64,000 bases of DNA from DATFQI01 sp963831105 (GCA_963831105.1 CAWHOS010000009.1:434001-498000), one strand, 5' to 3'; shown: positions 8,257 through 24,066, numbered from the stretch's first letter. Notes: generated by a model from the letters alone, not told the origin. Numbers and translations are program-made.

Positions 8257-8370
8257 CCGGCGGCGACCTACTCTCCCAGGCCCGTGAAGGCCAAGTACCA
8301 TCGGCGCGGTGGGGCTTAACTGCTCTGTTCGGAATGGGAAGAGGTGTTTCCCCCACGCTAAAGCCACCGG
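8257..8370 (-). rRNA. rrf: 5S ribosomal RNA
   Basis: About 114 bases. On the minus strand it begins CCGGTGGCTTTAGCGTGGGG and includes the conserved CCATTCCGAACAGAGCAGTT and GGGAGAGTAGGTCGCCGCCG. The two ends pair. Last gene of the rrn operon; ends estimated to within a few bases. Confidence 0.95.
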
Positions 8371-8394
8371 AAATTGTTCGAGACCGCGCCTCGC

Positions 8395-8416
8395 GGACCC
8401 TCAAAACTGCACAACC
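8395..8416 (-). other. 23S rRNA processing stem, 3' arm
   Basis: This arm is the reverse complement, apart from one or two bases, of 11534-11555 upstream of 23S. The pair would fold into the RNase III stalk that releases pre-23S RNA. Confidence 0.75.
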
Positions 8417-8442
8417 CGCCAACACGGATATCGAAAATATCC

Positions 8443-11438
<2,996 letters not shown>

Positions 11439-11533
11439 GGTGATCAGGCACTTCTCGGACCCGAAGGTCCTCGAGAGCGCCCGGTGATACCCGTTGGTTG
11501 ACGACGATCGTCGCGATCGTCGCCAGTTGGCAT

Positions 11534-11555
11534 GGTTGTGCAGTTTTCAAGGTCC
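11534..11555 (-). other. 23S rRNA processing stem, 5' arm
   Basis: Pairs with 8395-8416. The minus-strand core GAAAACTGCACAACC is repeated as its reverse complement on the other side of 23S. Confidence 0.75.
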
Positions 11556-11586
11556 GCGAAAGGCGCTTCGCCCGGTCTGGGCGATC

Positions 11587-11613
11587 GGTCTCTCAAAACT
11601 CAACAGCATGCGC
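11587..11613 (-). other. 16S rRNA processing stem, 3' arm
   Basis: The minus-strand sequence GCGCATGCTGTTGAGTTTT is the reverse complement of the 16S leader segment at 13526-13552, giving a stem of about 20 base pairs around the 16S gene. Confidence 0.78.
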
Positions 11614-11777
11614 CCACCGGTACGGACTCGAAAGCAGTGGCCGAGTCGCGTGGCCGGCCGGCTCCGTTAGGAAGCCGTGCGGGCGCCAGGTCCGGTCGAC
11701 GTATCTAGAACCGGCCGAGCTCGAGCGGCGCGGTATGCGCCGCCGGCAAGTACCGGCGCTCCAATCCTGGAGCTCCC

Positions 11778-13326
<1,549 letters not shown>

Positions 13327-13525
13327 GAACTTCTCAACGTAGAGCTGTCGGTGCATCACACGAGGGGCTGCTCGTACACATGGAGCAAAGCCCGGATGCG
13401 TCGACGGGGTACTGCTGTACTGCTTGAATTCTGGCTGCCAGCGGCCCCGAGGGGTCACCGGCAGGTCGAACCTGGACGCACACTTCGATCATCGTCCCCG
13501 CACGGATGCGGGCACCGATCGAGGT

Positions 13526-13552
13526 GCGCATGCTGTTGAGTTTTCAAAGACC
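13526..13552 (-). other. 16S rRNA processing stem, 5' arm
   Basis: The minus-strand core GAAAACTCAACAGCATGCGC is complementary to 11587-11613. It lies in the transcribed leader about 200 bases before 16S. Confidence 0.78.
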
Positions 13553-13633
13553 GCCGCGCCTCTGCTCTGGAGGGGACTCCTCCGTGTGAGGCTCCCGGGG
13601 CGGCCTGGATTCGGCCTCCCGAGCGGGCAGCAG

Positions 13634-13661
13634 AGTCTAGCGCATCCCCCCGGAGTCTCAA
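13634..13661 (-). promoter_or_regulatory. candidate rrn promoter
   Basis: On the minus strand TTGAGA (13656-13661) and TAGACT (13634-13639) are separated by 16 bases. Transcription would start near 13627, giving a leader of about 300 bases that contains the 16S processing arm. This is the only good minus-35/minus-10 pair seen in the 398-base gap between tyrS and 16S; the rest of the gap shows nothing further. Confidence 0.55.
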
Positions 13662-13724
13662 CCCCTTGGGAACGCCCGTCCTCTGCGGCGGCGCGGAAAG
13701 ATAGCACGCCTCGCCCGACCCGTC

Positions 13725-14909
13725 TCAGGCGACGCGGAGGCGCCGGAACCGGCGCTTGCCGACCTGCAGCACACGGCCGTCCAGAGCCGTGTGCGGGACA
13801 TCGAGCACGTCCGGCGCCACAGGCTCGCCGTCGAGCTTGACGGCGCCCGAGGCCAGGTGCCGGCGCGCGTCCGAGCGCGAGCCGCCGAACACCGTCGCGA
13901 TCAGCTCCGGCAGGTGCACATCCCCGTCGGCGGCCTCGATCGTGGCCTCCTCGATCTCCTCGGGCAGCTCGCGCGCGACGAACACGCGGTCGAAGGCCGC
14001 CTCGGCCTCGGCGGCGGCCTCCTCGCCGTGGAACCGCGTCACCAGCGCGCGCGCGAGGGCGCGCTTGGCGTCGCGCGGCCCGAGACCGTCCGGCACCGGC
14101 CCCCCGAGCAGCAGGTCGTACCACTCGGGCAGCGACGCGTCGGGGATCGAGAGCGTCTTGCCGTACATGTCCGCGGGCGGCTCGGTGATCCCGATGTGGT
14201 TGCCCAGCGACTTGGACATCTTCAGCACCCCGTCGGTGCCGGCGAGCAGCGGGACCGTGAGGACCGACTGCTGCCGTTGCCCGTAGGCGGACTGGATCGC
14301 GCGGCCCATCAGCAGGTTGAAGGTCTGGTCCGTGCCGCCGAGCTCGACGTCGGCCTTGACGGCGACGGAGTCGTATCCCTGCAGGACGGGGTACAGGAGC
14401 TCGAGCATGGAGATCGGCTCGCTCGCCGCCCAGCGCTTGGAGAAGTCGTCGCGCTCGAGGATCTGCGCGACGGTGACGTTGCGCACGAGCCGGAACATGT
14501 CCTCCGTCGGCATGTCGAGCCACTCGGAGTTGAAGCGCACCTCGAGCCGCTCGCCGGCGGCCAGCACCTTGGTCGCCTGGTCCACGTACGTGCGCGCGTG
14601 CGCGGAGATCTCCTCGCCGGAGAGCACGGGCCGCAGCGCCGAGCGCCCGCTCGGGTCACCCACGCGGGCGGTGTAGTCGCCGATGATCAGCACCACGGTG
14701 TGGCCGGCGTCCTGGAACTCGCGCAGCTTCTGCAGCACGACGGTGTGCCCGAGGTGGATGTCCGCGGCGGTGGGGTCGAGCCCGAGCTTGACCCGCAGCG
14801 GGCGGCCGCTCGCCAGCTTCTCCGCGAGCGCCCCGCGGGGCAGGTCGTCGACGGCGTTGCGCGCTAGGTGCGCCGCCGTTTCGGCGGCCTCCGGGGCCGT
14901 TTCTTCCAT
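13725..14909 (-). CDS. tyrS: tyrosyl-tRNA synthetase
   Basis: Class I aminoacyl-tRNA synthetase that charges tRNA-Tyr, 394 residues. The ATP-binding HIGH motif is HLGH at 52-55, KMSKS is intact at 230-234 (LKMSKSLGNHIG), and an S4 RNA-binding domain fills the C-terminus from about 330 (GSRSDARRHLASGAVKLDGE). The start is the ATG at 14909, with TAGCAT 9-14 bases upstream; an in-frame earlier start would overlap the promoter. It lies directly upstream of the rrn operon on the same strand and diverges from the penicillin-binding protein gene. Confidence 0.96.
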   Translation of the reverse strand: MEETAPEAAETAAHLARNAVDDLPRGALAEKLASGRPLRVKLGLDPTAADIHLGHTVVLQKLREFQDAGHTVVLIIGDYTARVGDPSGRSALRPVLSGEEISAHARTYVDQATKVLAAGERLEVRFNSEWLDMPTEDMFRLVRNVTVAQILERDDFSKRWAASEPISMLELLYPVLQGYDSVAVKADVELGGTDQTFNLLMGRAIQSAYGQRQQSVLTVPLLAGTDGVLKMSKSLGNHIGITEPPADMYGKTLSIPDASLPEWYDLLLGGPVPDGLGPRDAKRALARALVTRFHGEEAAAEAEAAFDRVFVARELPEEIEEATIEAADGDVHLPELIATVFGGSRSDARRHLASGAVKLDGEPVAPDVLDVPHTALDGRVLQVGKRRFRRLRVA

Positions 14910-14917
14910 CCGGCCCA

Positions 14918-14923
14918 ATGCTA
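14918..14923 (-). promoter_or_regulatory. minus-10 hexamer TAGCAT of tyrS
   Basis: The hexamer lies 9-14 bases before the tyrS ATG, with no Shine-Dalgarno. It fits the leaderless pattern of the window. Confidence 0.45.
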
Positions 14924-14966
14924 GTGTCTGGCGCTTCGCGGGCCTGGGCGGGTCCACCACCCACTC

Positions 14967-17369
14967 ATGAGCGAATCCGAGCGCACCTCAGATCCGGCTG
15001 CCCTGCGGGGCGAGGGCGTCCCGAACGGAAACGGCGACGGCCAGGGCGGCGCGACGGTCCTGCATCTCCCGCTGCGCGGCCGGCGGCACCGCGGCGGAGA
15101 CGGCGACGGCGACGGCGAGGGGCCGGGCAGGGACCGGTCTCGTGTTCGCATCCGCAAGCTGCGCGTGCTCGCGCTGCTCGCCGGCCTCGGCCTGCTCGCG
15201 GTCGTCTCGACCGTGTTCGGGATGATGATGGCCGTCGCCTCCGACCTGCCGGAGATGGAGGACCCGCTGCGCGGCAACTCCGTGATCCTCGACGCCAACG
15301 GCGACCAGATCGGGCTGCTGACGGGCAACCAGCGCCAGCTGTTCGTCTCCGAGGCCCAGATCGCGCCCGTGATGAAGCAGGCGATCATCGCGATCGAGGA
15401 CCGCCGCTTCTACACCAACGAGGGCTACGACCTGCGCGGCATCGGCCGCGCGCTGTGGCAGGACGTCGTCAACCAGCGCGTGGTGCAGGGCGGCTCGACG
15501 ATCACCCAGCAGTTCGTCAAGAACGCGCTCGCCGCCCAGAACGACCGCACGCTGTTCGTGAAGCTGCGCGAGGCCGCGCTCGCCTACCAGCTCACGCGCA
15601 AGTGGTCCAAGGAGCGGATCCTGCGCAACTACCTCAACACGATCTACTTCGGCAACGGCGCCTACGGCATCGAGTCGGCGGCGCAGACCTACTTCGGCAA
15701 GGACCACCCCGGCTGCGAGCAGGACAAGGCGCCGCGCCCGTGCGCCGCGCAGCTGGAGACCCACGAGGCCGCGCTGCTGGCCGGCATCGTCGCCTCCCCG
15801 ACCGGGTTCGACCCCGTCGCGCACCCCGCCGCCGCGCGCCAGCGGCGCAACGTCGTGCTCGACCGCATGCTCGACCAGGGCCTGATCGACCAGGTGCGCC
15901 ACGACCAGGCGGCGGCCGAGAGCCTGCCCACCCGGGCCGACATCTCGCCTCCGCGCGAGGACACCGAGTACCCCTACTTCACCTCGTGGGTCAAGCAGCA
16001 GGTCGTCGACAAGCTCGGCGGCGGCCAGCTCGGCGCCCGCCGCGCCTTCACGGGCGGCCTGACGGTCAAGACCACGCTCGACAAGAAGGTCCAGGAGGCC
16101 GCCACTACGGCGATCCGCAACTGGCTGCCGTTCTCCTCGGGCCCGCGCGCCTCGCTGGTGGCGATCGAGAACAAGACCGGCATGGTGCGCGCGATGGTCG
16201 GCGGCGACGACTACGCGCAGTCCTCCTTCAACCTTGCCACGCAGGGCCAGCGCCAGCCCGGCTCCTCGTTCAAGCCGTTCGTGCTCGCCGAGGCGATGCG
16301 CCAGAACATCTCCCCGGGCTCCACCTGGACGTCGAGGAAGAAGGTGTTCACCCTCAAGGGCGGCGAGAAGTTCGAGGTCAACAACTACAACGACGCCTAC
16401 GCGGGCGTCACCACGCTCGCCAACGCGACGACCAACTCCGACAACTCCGTCTACGCGGAGCTCGGCCTCAAGCTCGGCCCGCGCAAGGTCGCGGCGATGG
16501 CGCGCCGGCTGGGCATCCGCTCGCCCGTGTCGCGCAACGCGGCGAACTCGCTCGGCGGCCTCAGGGAGGGCGTGACGCCGCTGGACATGGCGCACGCGTA
16601 CGAGACCTTCGCCCAGCGCGGCGAGCTGACCTACGGCACGCTCAGCCCCGGCGACCCGACCGACCGCAAGGTGACGCCGATCCCCGGCCCGGTCGGCATC
16701 GAGGCGATCGGCCGCGGCGCCGAGGACGACTTCAAGCCGCTCGAGATCGCCGGCGACAAGCTCGAGAACCGCAAGAAGACCCGGCGGGTGCTCTCGCCGG
16801 GGATCGCCGACCAGGTAGGCGCCATCCTCCAGACCGTCGTCAAGTCGGGCACCGCCACGCGGGCGTTCGTGCCGGGCGTGACCGTCGCCGGCAAGACCGG
16901 CACCACCGAGGGCTACGGCGACGCCTGGTTCGTCGGCTGGACGAAGGAGTACACCGTCGCGATCTGGGTCGGCTACCCGGACAAGTTCAAGCCGATGGAG
17001 ACCGAGTTCCAGGGCGATCCGGTGGCCGGCGGCACCTACCCGGCCGGGATCTTCAAGACCTTCGTCGATGCGCTGGTCGGGCTCAAGAAGGTCAAGAAGG
17101 ACACGACGGAGACCGAGCCGGCCGTGCCGCCGGGCAGCTCCGCCGGCGGCGTCTCCGACGCGCCGACGGCGCCCGACACGGACGACGCGATCGAGGGCGG
17201 TGGCGCGCCGCCGGCGTCGACGCCGGTGCCCCAGCAGGAGGTGCCGGCCGAGCCAGCTCCCGAGCAGCCCGAGCAGCCCGCCGAGCCCGCGCCGGAGACC
17301 CCGCCCGAGCAGCCCGCAGAGCCGGAGCCCGAGACCGGCGGGGCCCAGCCCGCGCCGGGCGACGGGTAG
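14967..17369 (+). CDS. class A penicillin-binding protein (transglycosylase/transpeptidase)
   Basis: Bifunctional peptidoglycan synthase, 800 residues. Layout: disordered Gly/Asp/Arg-rich cytoplasmic tail (1-60), one membrane anchor (about 64-88), GT51 glycosyltransferase with the catalytic Glu in AIEDRRFYTNEGYD and the motif GGSTITQQFVKNAL (about 135-185), then the transpeptidase domain with Ser433-x-x-Lys436 (SSFKPF), SDN (NSDNSVYAE) and Lys642-Thr-Gly (KTGTTEGYGDAWF). The last 110 residues are Pro/Glu-rich and low-complexity, as in actinobacterial PonA-like proteins. It ends convergently with the glycosylase gene: the stops TAG and CTA are adjacent at 17367-17372. Confidence 0.95.
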   Translation: MSESERTSDPAALRGEGVPNGNGDGQGGATVLHLPLRGRRHRGGDGDGDGEGPGRDRSRVRIRKLRVLALLAGLGLLAVVSTVFGMMMAVASDLPEMEDPLRGNSVILDANGDQIGLLTGNQRQLFVSEAQIAPVMKQAIIAIEDRRFYTNEGYDLRGIGRALWQDVVNQRVVQGGSTITQQFVKNALAAQNDRTLFVKLREAALAYQLTRKWSKERILRNYLNTIYFGNGAYGIESAAQTYFGKDHPGCEQDKAPRPCAAQLETHEAALLAGIVASPTGFDPVAHPAAARQRRNVVLDRMLDQGLIDQVRHDQAAAESLPTRADISPPREDTEYPYFTSWVKQQVVDKLGGGQLGARRAFTGGLTVKTTLDKKVQEAATTAIRNWLPFSSGPRASLVAIENKTGMVRAMVGGDDYAQSSFNLATQGQRQPGSSFKPFVLAEAMRQNISPGSTWTSRKKVFTLKGGEKFEVNNYNDAYAGVTTLANATTNSDNSVYAELGLKLGPRKVAAMARRLGIRSPVSRNAANSLGGLREGVTPLDMAHAYETFAQRGELTYGTLSPGDPTDRKVTPIPGPVGIEAIGRGAEDDFKPLEIAGDKLENRKKTRRVLSPGIADQVGAILQTVVKSGTATRAFVPGVTVAGKTGTTEGYGDAWFVGWTKEYTVAIWVGYPDKFKPMETEFQGDPVAGGTYPAGIFKTFVDALVGLKKVKKDTTETEPAVPPGSSAGGVSDAPTAPDTDDAIEGGGAPPASTPVPQQEVPAEPAPEQPEQPAEPAPETPPEQPAEPEPETGGAQPAPGDG

Positions 17370-17999
17370 CTACGCCGCGAGCTTCGGCCGCGGCCGCGAC
17401 ACGCTGCGCGAGCCCGGCACGCAGAACCGCCACGGCAGGTCGGCGGCCTTCGTGATGCCGATCCGCGTGCCGACGACGGGCTCGACCTCCTCCCAGCCCG
17501 GCGGCGCCGGCTCGATCGAGATCGGCCCGCCGTGGAGGTCTGAGCCGTTGAGGTCGAGCTCGATCCCGAGCGCCTGCGTGAGCTTGCCCGGCCCCGAGCA
17601 GAGGTCCTCGACGCGCTCGAGGCCGCGGCGCGCGCGCATCAGCTCGATCCCCTCGAGCGGCTCGAGCGCCCGGATCAGCACCGCGGCGCCGACGCCCTCC
17701 GGCTCGCAGACGGCGTTGAGCAGGGCGTGGATGCCGTAGGAGCGGTAGACGTAGGCGCGGCCCGGCGGCCCGAACAGGATGTGGGTGCGCGGCGTCACGC
17801 CGACATGGGCGTGGCAGGCCGCCTCGGAGTCGTGGTAGGCCTCGGTCTCCACGATCACGCCCGCGGTGTCGCCGTGGCGGACGACGCAGCCGAGCATCGC
17901 CTCGGCGACCTCGAGGACCGGGCGCTCGTAGAACTCGCGCCCGAGCGGCGCGGCCGGTGGCTCGCGGCGGTCCGCGGCGCGGCTAGGCGGGCTGGCCAT
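17370..17999 (-). CDS. 3-methyladenine DNA glycosylase, AAG/MPG type
   Basis: Base-excision repair enzyme that removes alkylated purines, 209 residues. Family motifs are clear: LGREFYERPVLEVAEAMLGC near the N-terminus, VIVETEAYHDSEAACHA containing the catalytic Glu, GRAYVYRSYGIHALLNAVCE, and LCSGPGKLTQALGI. The N-terminal 17 bases overlap the 3' end of argH in another frame, so it is the second gene of an argH operon. The pairing with argH has no obvious functional reason. Confidence 0.93.
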   Translation of the reverse strand: MASPPSRAADRREPPAAPLGREFYERPVLEVAEAMLGCVVRHGDTAGVIVETEAYHDSEAACHAHVGVTPRTHILFGPPGRAYVYRSYGIHALLNAVCEPEGVGAAVLIRALEPLEGIELMRARRGLERVEDLCSGPGKLTQALGIELDLNGSDLHGGPISIEPAPPGWEEVEPVVGTRIGITKAADLPWRFCVPGSRSVSRPRPKLAA

Positions 18000-19353
18000 C
18001 CAACTCGGCGCGCGCGTGGGCGAGCTGCTCGCGCACGCGATCCAGCGCCGTGCCGCCCTCGGAGACCTTGCTCTCCAGCCACGACCGCTGGGAGAGCACG
18101 GCGTAGAACTCGTCGTCGAGCGCGTCGGAGTGCTGCGCGAGCTCCGAGCGGTCGAGCTCCGACAGCTTGCGTCCCGACTCGACCGCCGTCCGCACCAGCC
18201 CGGCGACGATCCCGTGCGACTGCCGGAACGGGATCCCGCGCCGCACGAGCAGGTCGGCGACGTCGGTGGCGGCGATCATCTCGTCCGACGCCGCGCCCGA
18301 CAGCGCCTCGCGCCGGAAGGTGATCGTCGAGAGCATCCCGGTCGCCGCCTGCAGGCACAGGTCGAGCGTGTCGACGGCGTCGAAGAGGTGCTCCTTGTCC
18401 TCCTGCATGTCCTTGTTGTAGGTCAGCGGGAGGCCGTGCATCACGCCGTGCAGCGCGCTCAGGTGCGCGACCACGCGCGGCGCCCGCGCGCGCAGCAGCT
18501 CGGCGGCGTCGGGGTTCTTCTTCTGGGGCATGATCGAGGAGCCGGAGGCCCAGGAGTCGGCGACCTCGCAGAAGCCGAACTCCTCGCTCGACCACAGCAC
18601 GAGCTCGGCGCCGAGCCGCGACAGGTGGGTCGCGCAGGTGGAGGCGGCGGACAGGAAGTCCAGCACGAAGTCGCGGTTGGAGACGGCGTCGATCGAGTTC
18701 GGCGCCACCGCGGCGAAGCCGAGCTCGCCCGCCAGCAGCCCGCGGTCCGTGGCGAAGTTCACCCCGGCCAGGGCGCCGGCGCCGAGCGGCAGCTCGGTCG
18801 TGGAGCCGAGCACGAACTCGAACCGGCGCGCGTCGCGCCGGAACATCCAGAAGTAGGCCAGCAGGTGGTGGCTGAGGTAGACCGGCTGGGCGCGCTGGAG
18901 GTGCGTGTAGCCGGGCATCGGCCAGTCCATGTGCGCGTCGGCGAGCTGGACGAGCACGCTCTGCAGGTGCTGCAGGCGCTCGAGCGTGGTCAGCGCGTGT
19001 GCGCGCGTGAACATCGCCATGTCCGTGGCGACCTGGTCGTTGCGCGAGCGCGCGGTGTGCAGCTTGCCGCCGACCGGCCCGGCGATGTCGGTCAGGCGCC
19101 GCTCGATCGCCATGTGGATGTCGACGTCGCCCTGCTCGAACGGGAACTCGCCGTCCTCGAGCTCCGCCTCGACGCGCTGCAGCCCGGCGAGCAGCGCGTC
19201 GCGGTCGGCCTCGCTGATGATCCCCGTCGCGGCCAGCATCTTCGCGTGCGCGCGCGACTGCTCGACGTCGTAGGGCCCGAGGCGCCAGTCGTAGCCGATC
19301 GAGGAGTCCAGCGCGGAGAAGACCCGGTCGGGCGGCTGGGAGAAGCGCGACAT
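17983..19353 (-). CDS. argH: argininosuccinate lyase
   Basis: Last step of arginine synthesis: splits argininosuccinate into arginine and fumarate. 456 residues, normal length. The fumarase-superfamily signature GSSIMPQKKNPD sits near 270-281, and GGKLHTARSRNDQVATD near 95-111 is typical of ArgH. The ATG at 19353 has TAGGCT 8-13 bases upstream. No other arg gene is nearby, so the arginine genes are scattered. Confidence 0.96.
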   Translation of the reverse strand: MSRFSQPPDRVFSALDSSIGYDWRLGPYDVEQSRAHAKMLAATGIISEADRDALLAGLQRVEAELEDGEFPFEQGDVDIHMAIERRLTDIAGPVGGKLHTARSRNDQVATDMAMFTRAHALTTLERLQHLQSVLVQLADAHMDWPMPGYTHLQRAQPVYLSHHLLAYFWMFRRDARRFEFVLGSTTELPLGAGALAGVNFATDRGLLAGELGFAAVAPNSIDAVSNRDFVLDFLSAASTCATHLSRLGAELVLWSSEEFGFCEVADSWASGSSIMPQKKNPDAAELLRARAPRVVAHLSALHGVMHGLPLTYNKDMQEDKEHLFDAVDTLDLCLQAATGMLSTITFRREALSGAASDEMIAATDVADLLVRRGIPFRQSHGIVAGLVRTAVESGRKLSELDRSELAQHSDALDDEFYAVLSQRSWLESKVSEGGTALDRVREQLAHARAELDGQPA

Positions 19354-19360
19354 CCCCGCC

Positions 19361-19366
19361 AGCCTA
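19361..19366 (-). promoter_or_regulatory. possible minus-10 hexamer TAGGCT of argH
   Basis: It lies 8-13 bases before the argH ATG and overlaps the TAG stop of the upstream gene, as at 3301. Promoter use is inferred from the recurring position. Confidence 0.4.
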
Positions 19367-21367
19367 CGGCAGCGAGTGGCAGGGACCTCCGCCGCAGGTG
19401 TCGATCACGGCGCCGCCGATCCGCAGGTGCTCGGACTTCTGCAGCTGCGCGGCCGGCGTCTTGCGCGGGGACCCGTGCGGATCGGGGCCGGCGCGGTTCG
19501 GCGTGTTCGTGATCGGCGCCGGCGGCGTGATCTGGTTGTCCCAGATCTCGAGCACGGAGCCGTCGTACGGGAACGAGGCGATCCGCGGGATCGCGTAGAA
19601 CGGCTGCACGTCGAACGAGCGCCCCGGGTCGAGCGGGTTCTGCCGGATCGCGGCCCCGATCGTGCGCGCCTCGACCTCCGCCGTGACCGTGGCCACCTGG
19701 TGGTCGCCGAGCGCCGGGTGCAGCAGCACGGTATGCGACGGCGTGTCCGCGAGCGGGTCGCTCGTCATGTGGTGCGCGTAGCCGTTGGCCTCGCCTCGGT
19801 CCCACAGCTGCTGGATCAGCGAGAAGATCATCGGCCGCTCGATCTCGCGCGGGTAGGCGGGATAGAGGAACGCGGCGAACTGGTCGAAGTCGACGGAGCG
19901 CTGCAGCAGCGTCGAGTAGTTCATCCCCGGCACGCCGAGCACGGCGCGCCGGAAGTCGGGCGCCACCGCGGTCAGCGCGCCGCCGATGATGCCGCCCTGC
20001 GAGTTGCCGTCGTAGAACAGCGCGCTGGTGTCGATCGCGGAGTGGCCGGCGACCTGGAACGCGGGGTCGGCCGCGAGGCCCTGCGGGTGGATCATCAGCC
20101 GCCCGAGCAGCAGGAAGTTGAGCATCCCCTGCTGGACGCGGTCGGGCAGGAGCGCGAAGTTCGACAGGTCGCCCAGGATCCCGAGCGTGGTCACGACGTC
20201 CTGGTTGGCCATCCCCCACCAGTCGGTCGCGCAGAACACGAACCCGTGCACGGCGGCCATCGTCTTCACGTTGCCGGCGGTCACCTCGCTCTGGCTGCCG
20301 AACAGGCCGTGGCCGTAGAGCGAGACGCGTCGCGGCCCGTCCTGCGCCGAGCGTGGGACGATGCACCTGAAGGTCGGCGCCGCAGTGTTGCCCGGGAGCG
20401 GCGTCGGCGTGTTGGAGTCCAGGTCCGTGTAGAGGAACTTCGAGCCGGTCGGGCAGGCCGGCTTGTCGAGGTAGCACGGCACGGTGAAGGTGCCGCGCAC
20501 CTCGCGGATGATCTGCGGGTCGCTCGGCGTCTCGATCACCTGCGTGACCCGGTACGTGGGCGCGCTGCCCTGGAGGAGGCCGTCGGCGAGGTCGGTGTCG
20601 CCGAGGCGGGCGAAGGCGTCGTCGCGGATCCCGAGCATGCGCTCGGTGATCCGCTGCTCGGAGCCGACGGTGAAGTCCCACGCCAGGTAGAGGTCCTTGC
20701 GCTTGACGCCGGCCTGGTTGAGCGTCTTGAACAGCTCGTCCATGTGCTCGCGGCGCGGGTCGACGGGCTTGCGCGTGCCGGGCTCCTTGTCGCGATAGGC
20801 GCGGAAGGCGGGCTGCGCCTCGAGCTCGTTCCCCTGGGCGTCGCGCAGGAAGCGCAGGGCGACGATGTAGCGGTGGCCCTCCTCCCAGTTGCGGCCGGGC
20901 CGGATGTAGAGGTTGCGCTCGGCGTCGGTCTTCGCGTTGGCGTCCATCTCGGCCCAGATCAGCTGCCGCTCGCCGGTCGCGGCGTCGATCACGACCGCGG
21001 GCTGGTCGGCGTCGAAGGCGCGCGCCATGTCGGTGAGCGGGACGAGGCCGGTGCGCCCGAAGTCCAGCCCCGGCACGAAGGTGTGGATCGGCGAGCCCGG
21101 GCTGAAGCCGTCGTTGCGGTTGTACTCGTCGGGGCGGATCGGGACGCCGGCGGCGTTGCGCGGCATCCCCAGCAGCGGCAGCGCGAGCCGCTTGCCCGTC
21201 GGCGTCGAGGCGTCGGGGCGCGTGAAGAAGTCGTTCGGCCACGGCTGCAGGCAGACGGCGGGGTCGAGCGGGTCGCAACCGGCCTGCGGGAGCGACTGCG
21301 CCGCTGCGGGCGCGGCGACGGCGAGCAGCGCGGCGAGCGTCGCCGCGGCGAAGGTCCCTCTCCTCAT
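19364..21367 (-). CDS. secreted alpha/beta-hydrolase-like protein
   Basis: Exported protein of 667 residues. The signal peptide is about residues 1-24 (AALLAVAAPAAAQS). The C-terminal half has an alpha/beta-hydrolase nucleophile elbow in FYDGNSQGGIIGGAL (GxSxG-type Ser), a possible oxyanion or core strand in VSLYGHGLFGSQSE, and a late HPALGDHQV that could supply the catalytic His. The N-terminal half is unassigned. There are several Cys near the ends (GGGPCHSLP). A lipase or esterase role is possible but not shown. Ten bases separate its stop from the argH ATG. Confidence 0.75.
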   Translation of the reverse strand: MRRGTFAAATLAALLAVAAPAAAQSLPQAGCDPLDPAVCLQPWPNDFFTRPDASTPTGKRLALPLLGMPRNAAGVPIRPDEYNRNDGFSPGSPIHTFVPGLDFGRTGLVPLTDMARAFDADQPAVVIDAATGERQLIWAEMDANAKTDAERNLYIRPGRNWEEGHRYIVALRFLRDAQGNELEAQPAFRAYRDKEPGTRKPVDPRREHMDELFKTLNQAGVKRKDLYLAWDFTVGSEQRITERMLGIRDDAFARLGDTDLADGLLQGSAPTYRVTQVIETPSDPQIIREVRGTFTVPCYLDKPACPTGSKFLYTDLDSNTPTPLPGNTAAPTFRCIVPRSAQDGPRRVSLYGHGLFGSQSEVTAGNVKTMAAVHGFVFCATDWWGMANQDVVTTLGILGDLSNFALLPDRVQQGMLNFLLLGRLMIHPQGLAADPAFQVAGHSAIDTSALFYDGNSQGGIIGGALTAVAPDFRRAVLGVPGMNYSTLLQRSVDFDQFAAFLYPAYPREIERPMIFSLIQQLWDRGEANGYAHHMTSDPLADTPSHTVLLHPALGDHQVATVTAEVEARTIGAAIRQNPLDPGRSFDVQPFYAIPRIASFPYDGSVLEIWDNQITPPAPITNTPNRAGPDPHGSPRKTPAAQLQKSEHLRIGGAVIDTCGGGPCHSLP

Positions 21368-21374
21368 GGAGCGG

Positions 21375-21380
21375 AACCTA
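21375..21380 (-). promoter_or_regulatory. minus-10 hexamer TAGGTT of the secreted hydrolase-like gene
   Basis: It lies 8-13 bases before the ATG in a 15-base gap after the DegT gene. No Shine-Dalgarno is seen. Confidence 0.45.
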
Positions 21381-21382
21381 GT

Positions 21383-22494
21383 TCACCGGTCAAGCACGCG
21401 CGCCAGCGCGTCGGCCACCCGGGCCACCTGGCCCTCGGTCATCGCCGGGAAGAACGGCAGCGCCAGCGAGCGCTCCGCGACGTCCTCGCAGACCGGGAAC
21501 TCGCCCGGCCGGTGGCCGAAGCGCTCGCGATAGAAGCTCATCAGGTGGATCGCCGGCAGGTACGGCTTGGACTGCACGCCGGCCGCCCGCAGGCCGGCCA
21601 TCACGTCGTCGCGCGCGACGCCGCGCGGGAGCTGCACCACGAACACGAACCAGCCGCGCACGTCGCCGCCCGCGTCCTCGCACGGGAGCCCGAGGCCCTC
21701 GACGCCGGCCAGCGCCTCGCGATACCAGCTCGCCACCTTCGCGCGGTCGGCGAGCATCCCGTCGAGCCGCTCGAGCTGCACGAGCCCGATCGCGGCCTGG
21801 ATGTCGGTGATGCGGTAGTTGAAGCCGAGCCGGTCATGGTCGAGCCAGCCCATGTCGGGCGCGCGCCCCTGGTTGCGCTCGGAGTCCACGCGCGCCTTGT
21901 GCTCGGCGCTGCCGAGCGTGAGCATCCCGCCCTCGCCGGTGGTGAGCTGCTTGTTGGCGTAGAAGCCGAACGCGGCCGGATGGCCGCGGCCGCCCACCGC
22001 GGTCCCGTCGGCGTGGCTCGCCCCGAGCGCCTCGCAGGCGTCCTCGACGATCGGCAGGCCGTGGGCCTCGAAGGCGGGCAGGTCGGCGGGGTAGCCGAAG
22101 ATGTGCACCGGCAGCAGCGCGGTGGTGCGGCCGGTGATCGCGGCCGCGGCCGCCCCGGGGTCGAGGTTCAGCGTGCGCGCGTCGATGTCGGCGAACACGG
22201 GTTTCGCGCCCTGGTAGATGATCGCGTTCGCCGAGGCGACGAACGAGAAGGGCGAGGTCACGACCTCGTCGCCCTCCTGCACGCCGACCGCCCGCAGGCC
22301 CAGGTGCAGCGCCGCGGTGCCGGAGGAGACGGCGCTCGCGTGCGCGACGCCCAGCCGCGCGGCGAACCCCTGCTCGAAGGCGGCGATGCGCGGGCCGAGC
22401 GAGAGCTGGCCCGAGCGCAGGACCTCGATGACGGCGGCCTCCTCGGCCTCGCCCAGGACGGGCTGCGCCAGCGGGACGATGTCGGCGGCCACGC

Positions 22495-22498
<4 letters not shown>
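21383..22498 (-). CDS. DegT/DnrJ/EryC1-family aminotransferase
   Basis: PLP enzyme of 371 residues, fold type I, of the family that usually aminates keto-sugars for cell-surface or antibiotic glycans. Motifs: VSSGTAALHLGLRA, IVEDACEALGAS and the Schiff-base Lys in FYANKQLTTGEGG (about 180). The GTG at 22498 overlaps the cimA stop as GTGA, so it is the last member of the leuB-ilvE-cimA operon. A sugar aminotransferase tied to branched-chain synthesis is unexpected; the substrate is unknown. Confidence 0.9.
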
Positions 22499-24062
<1,564 letters not shown>

Positions 24063-24066
<4 letters not shown>
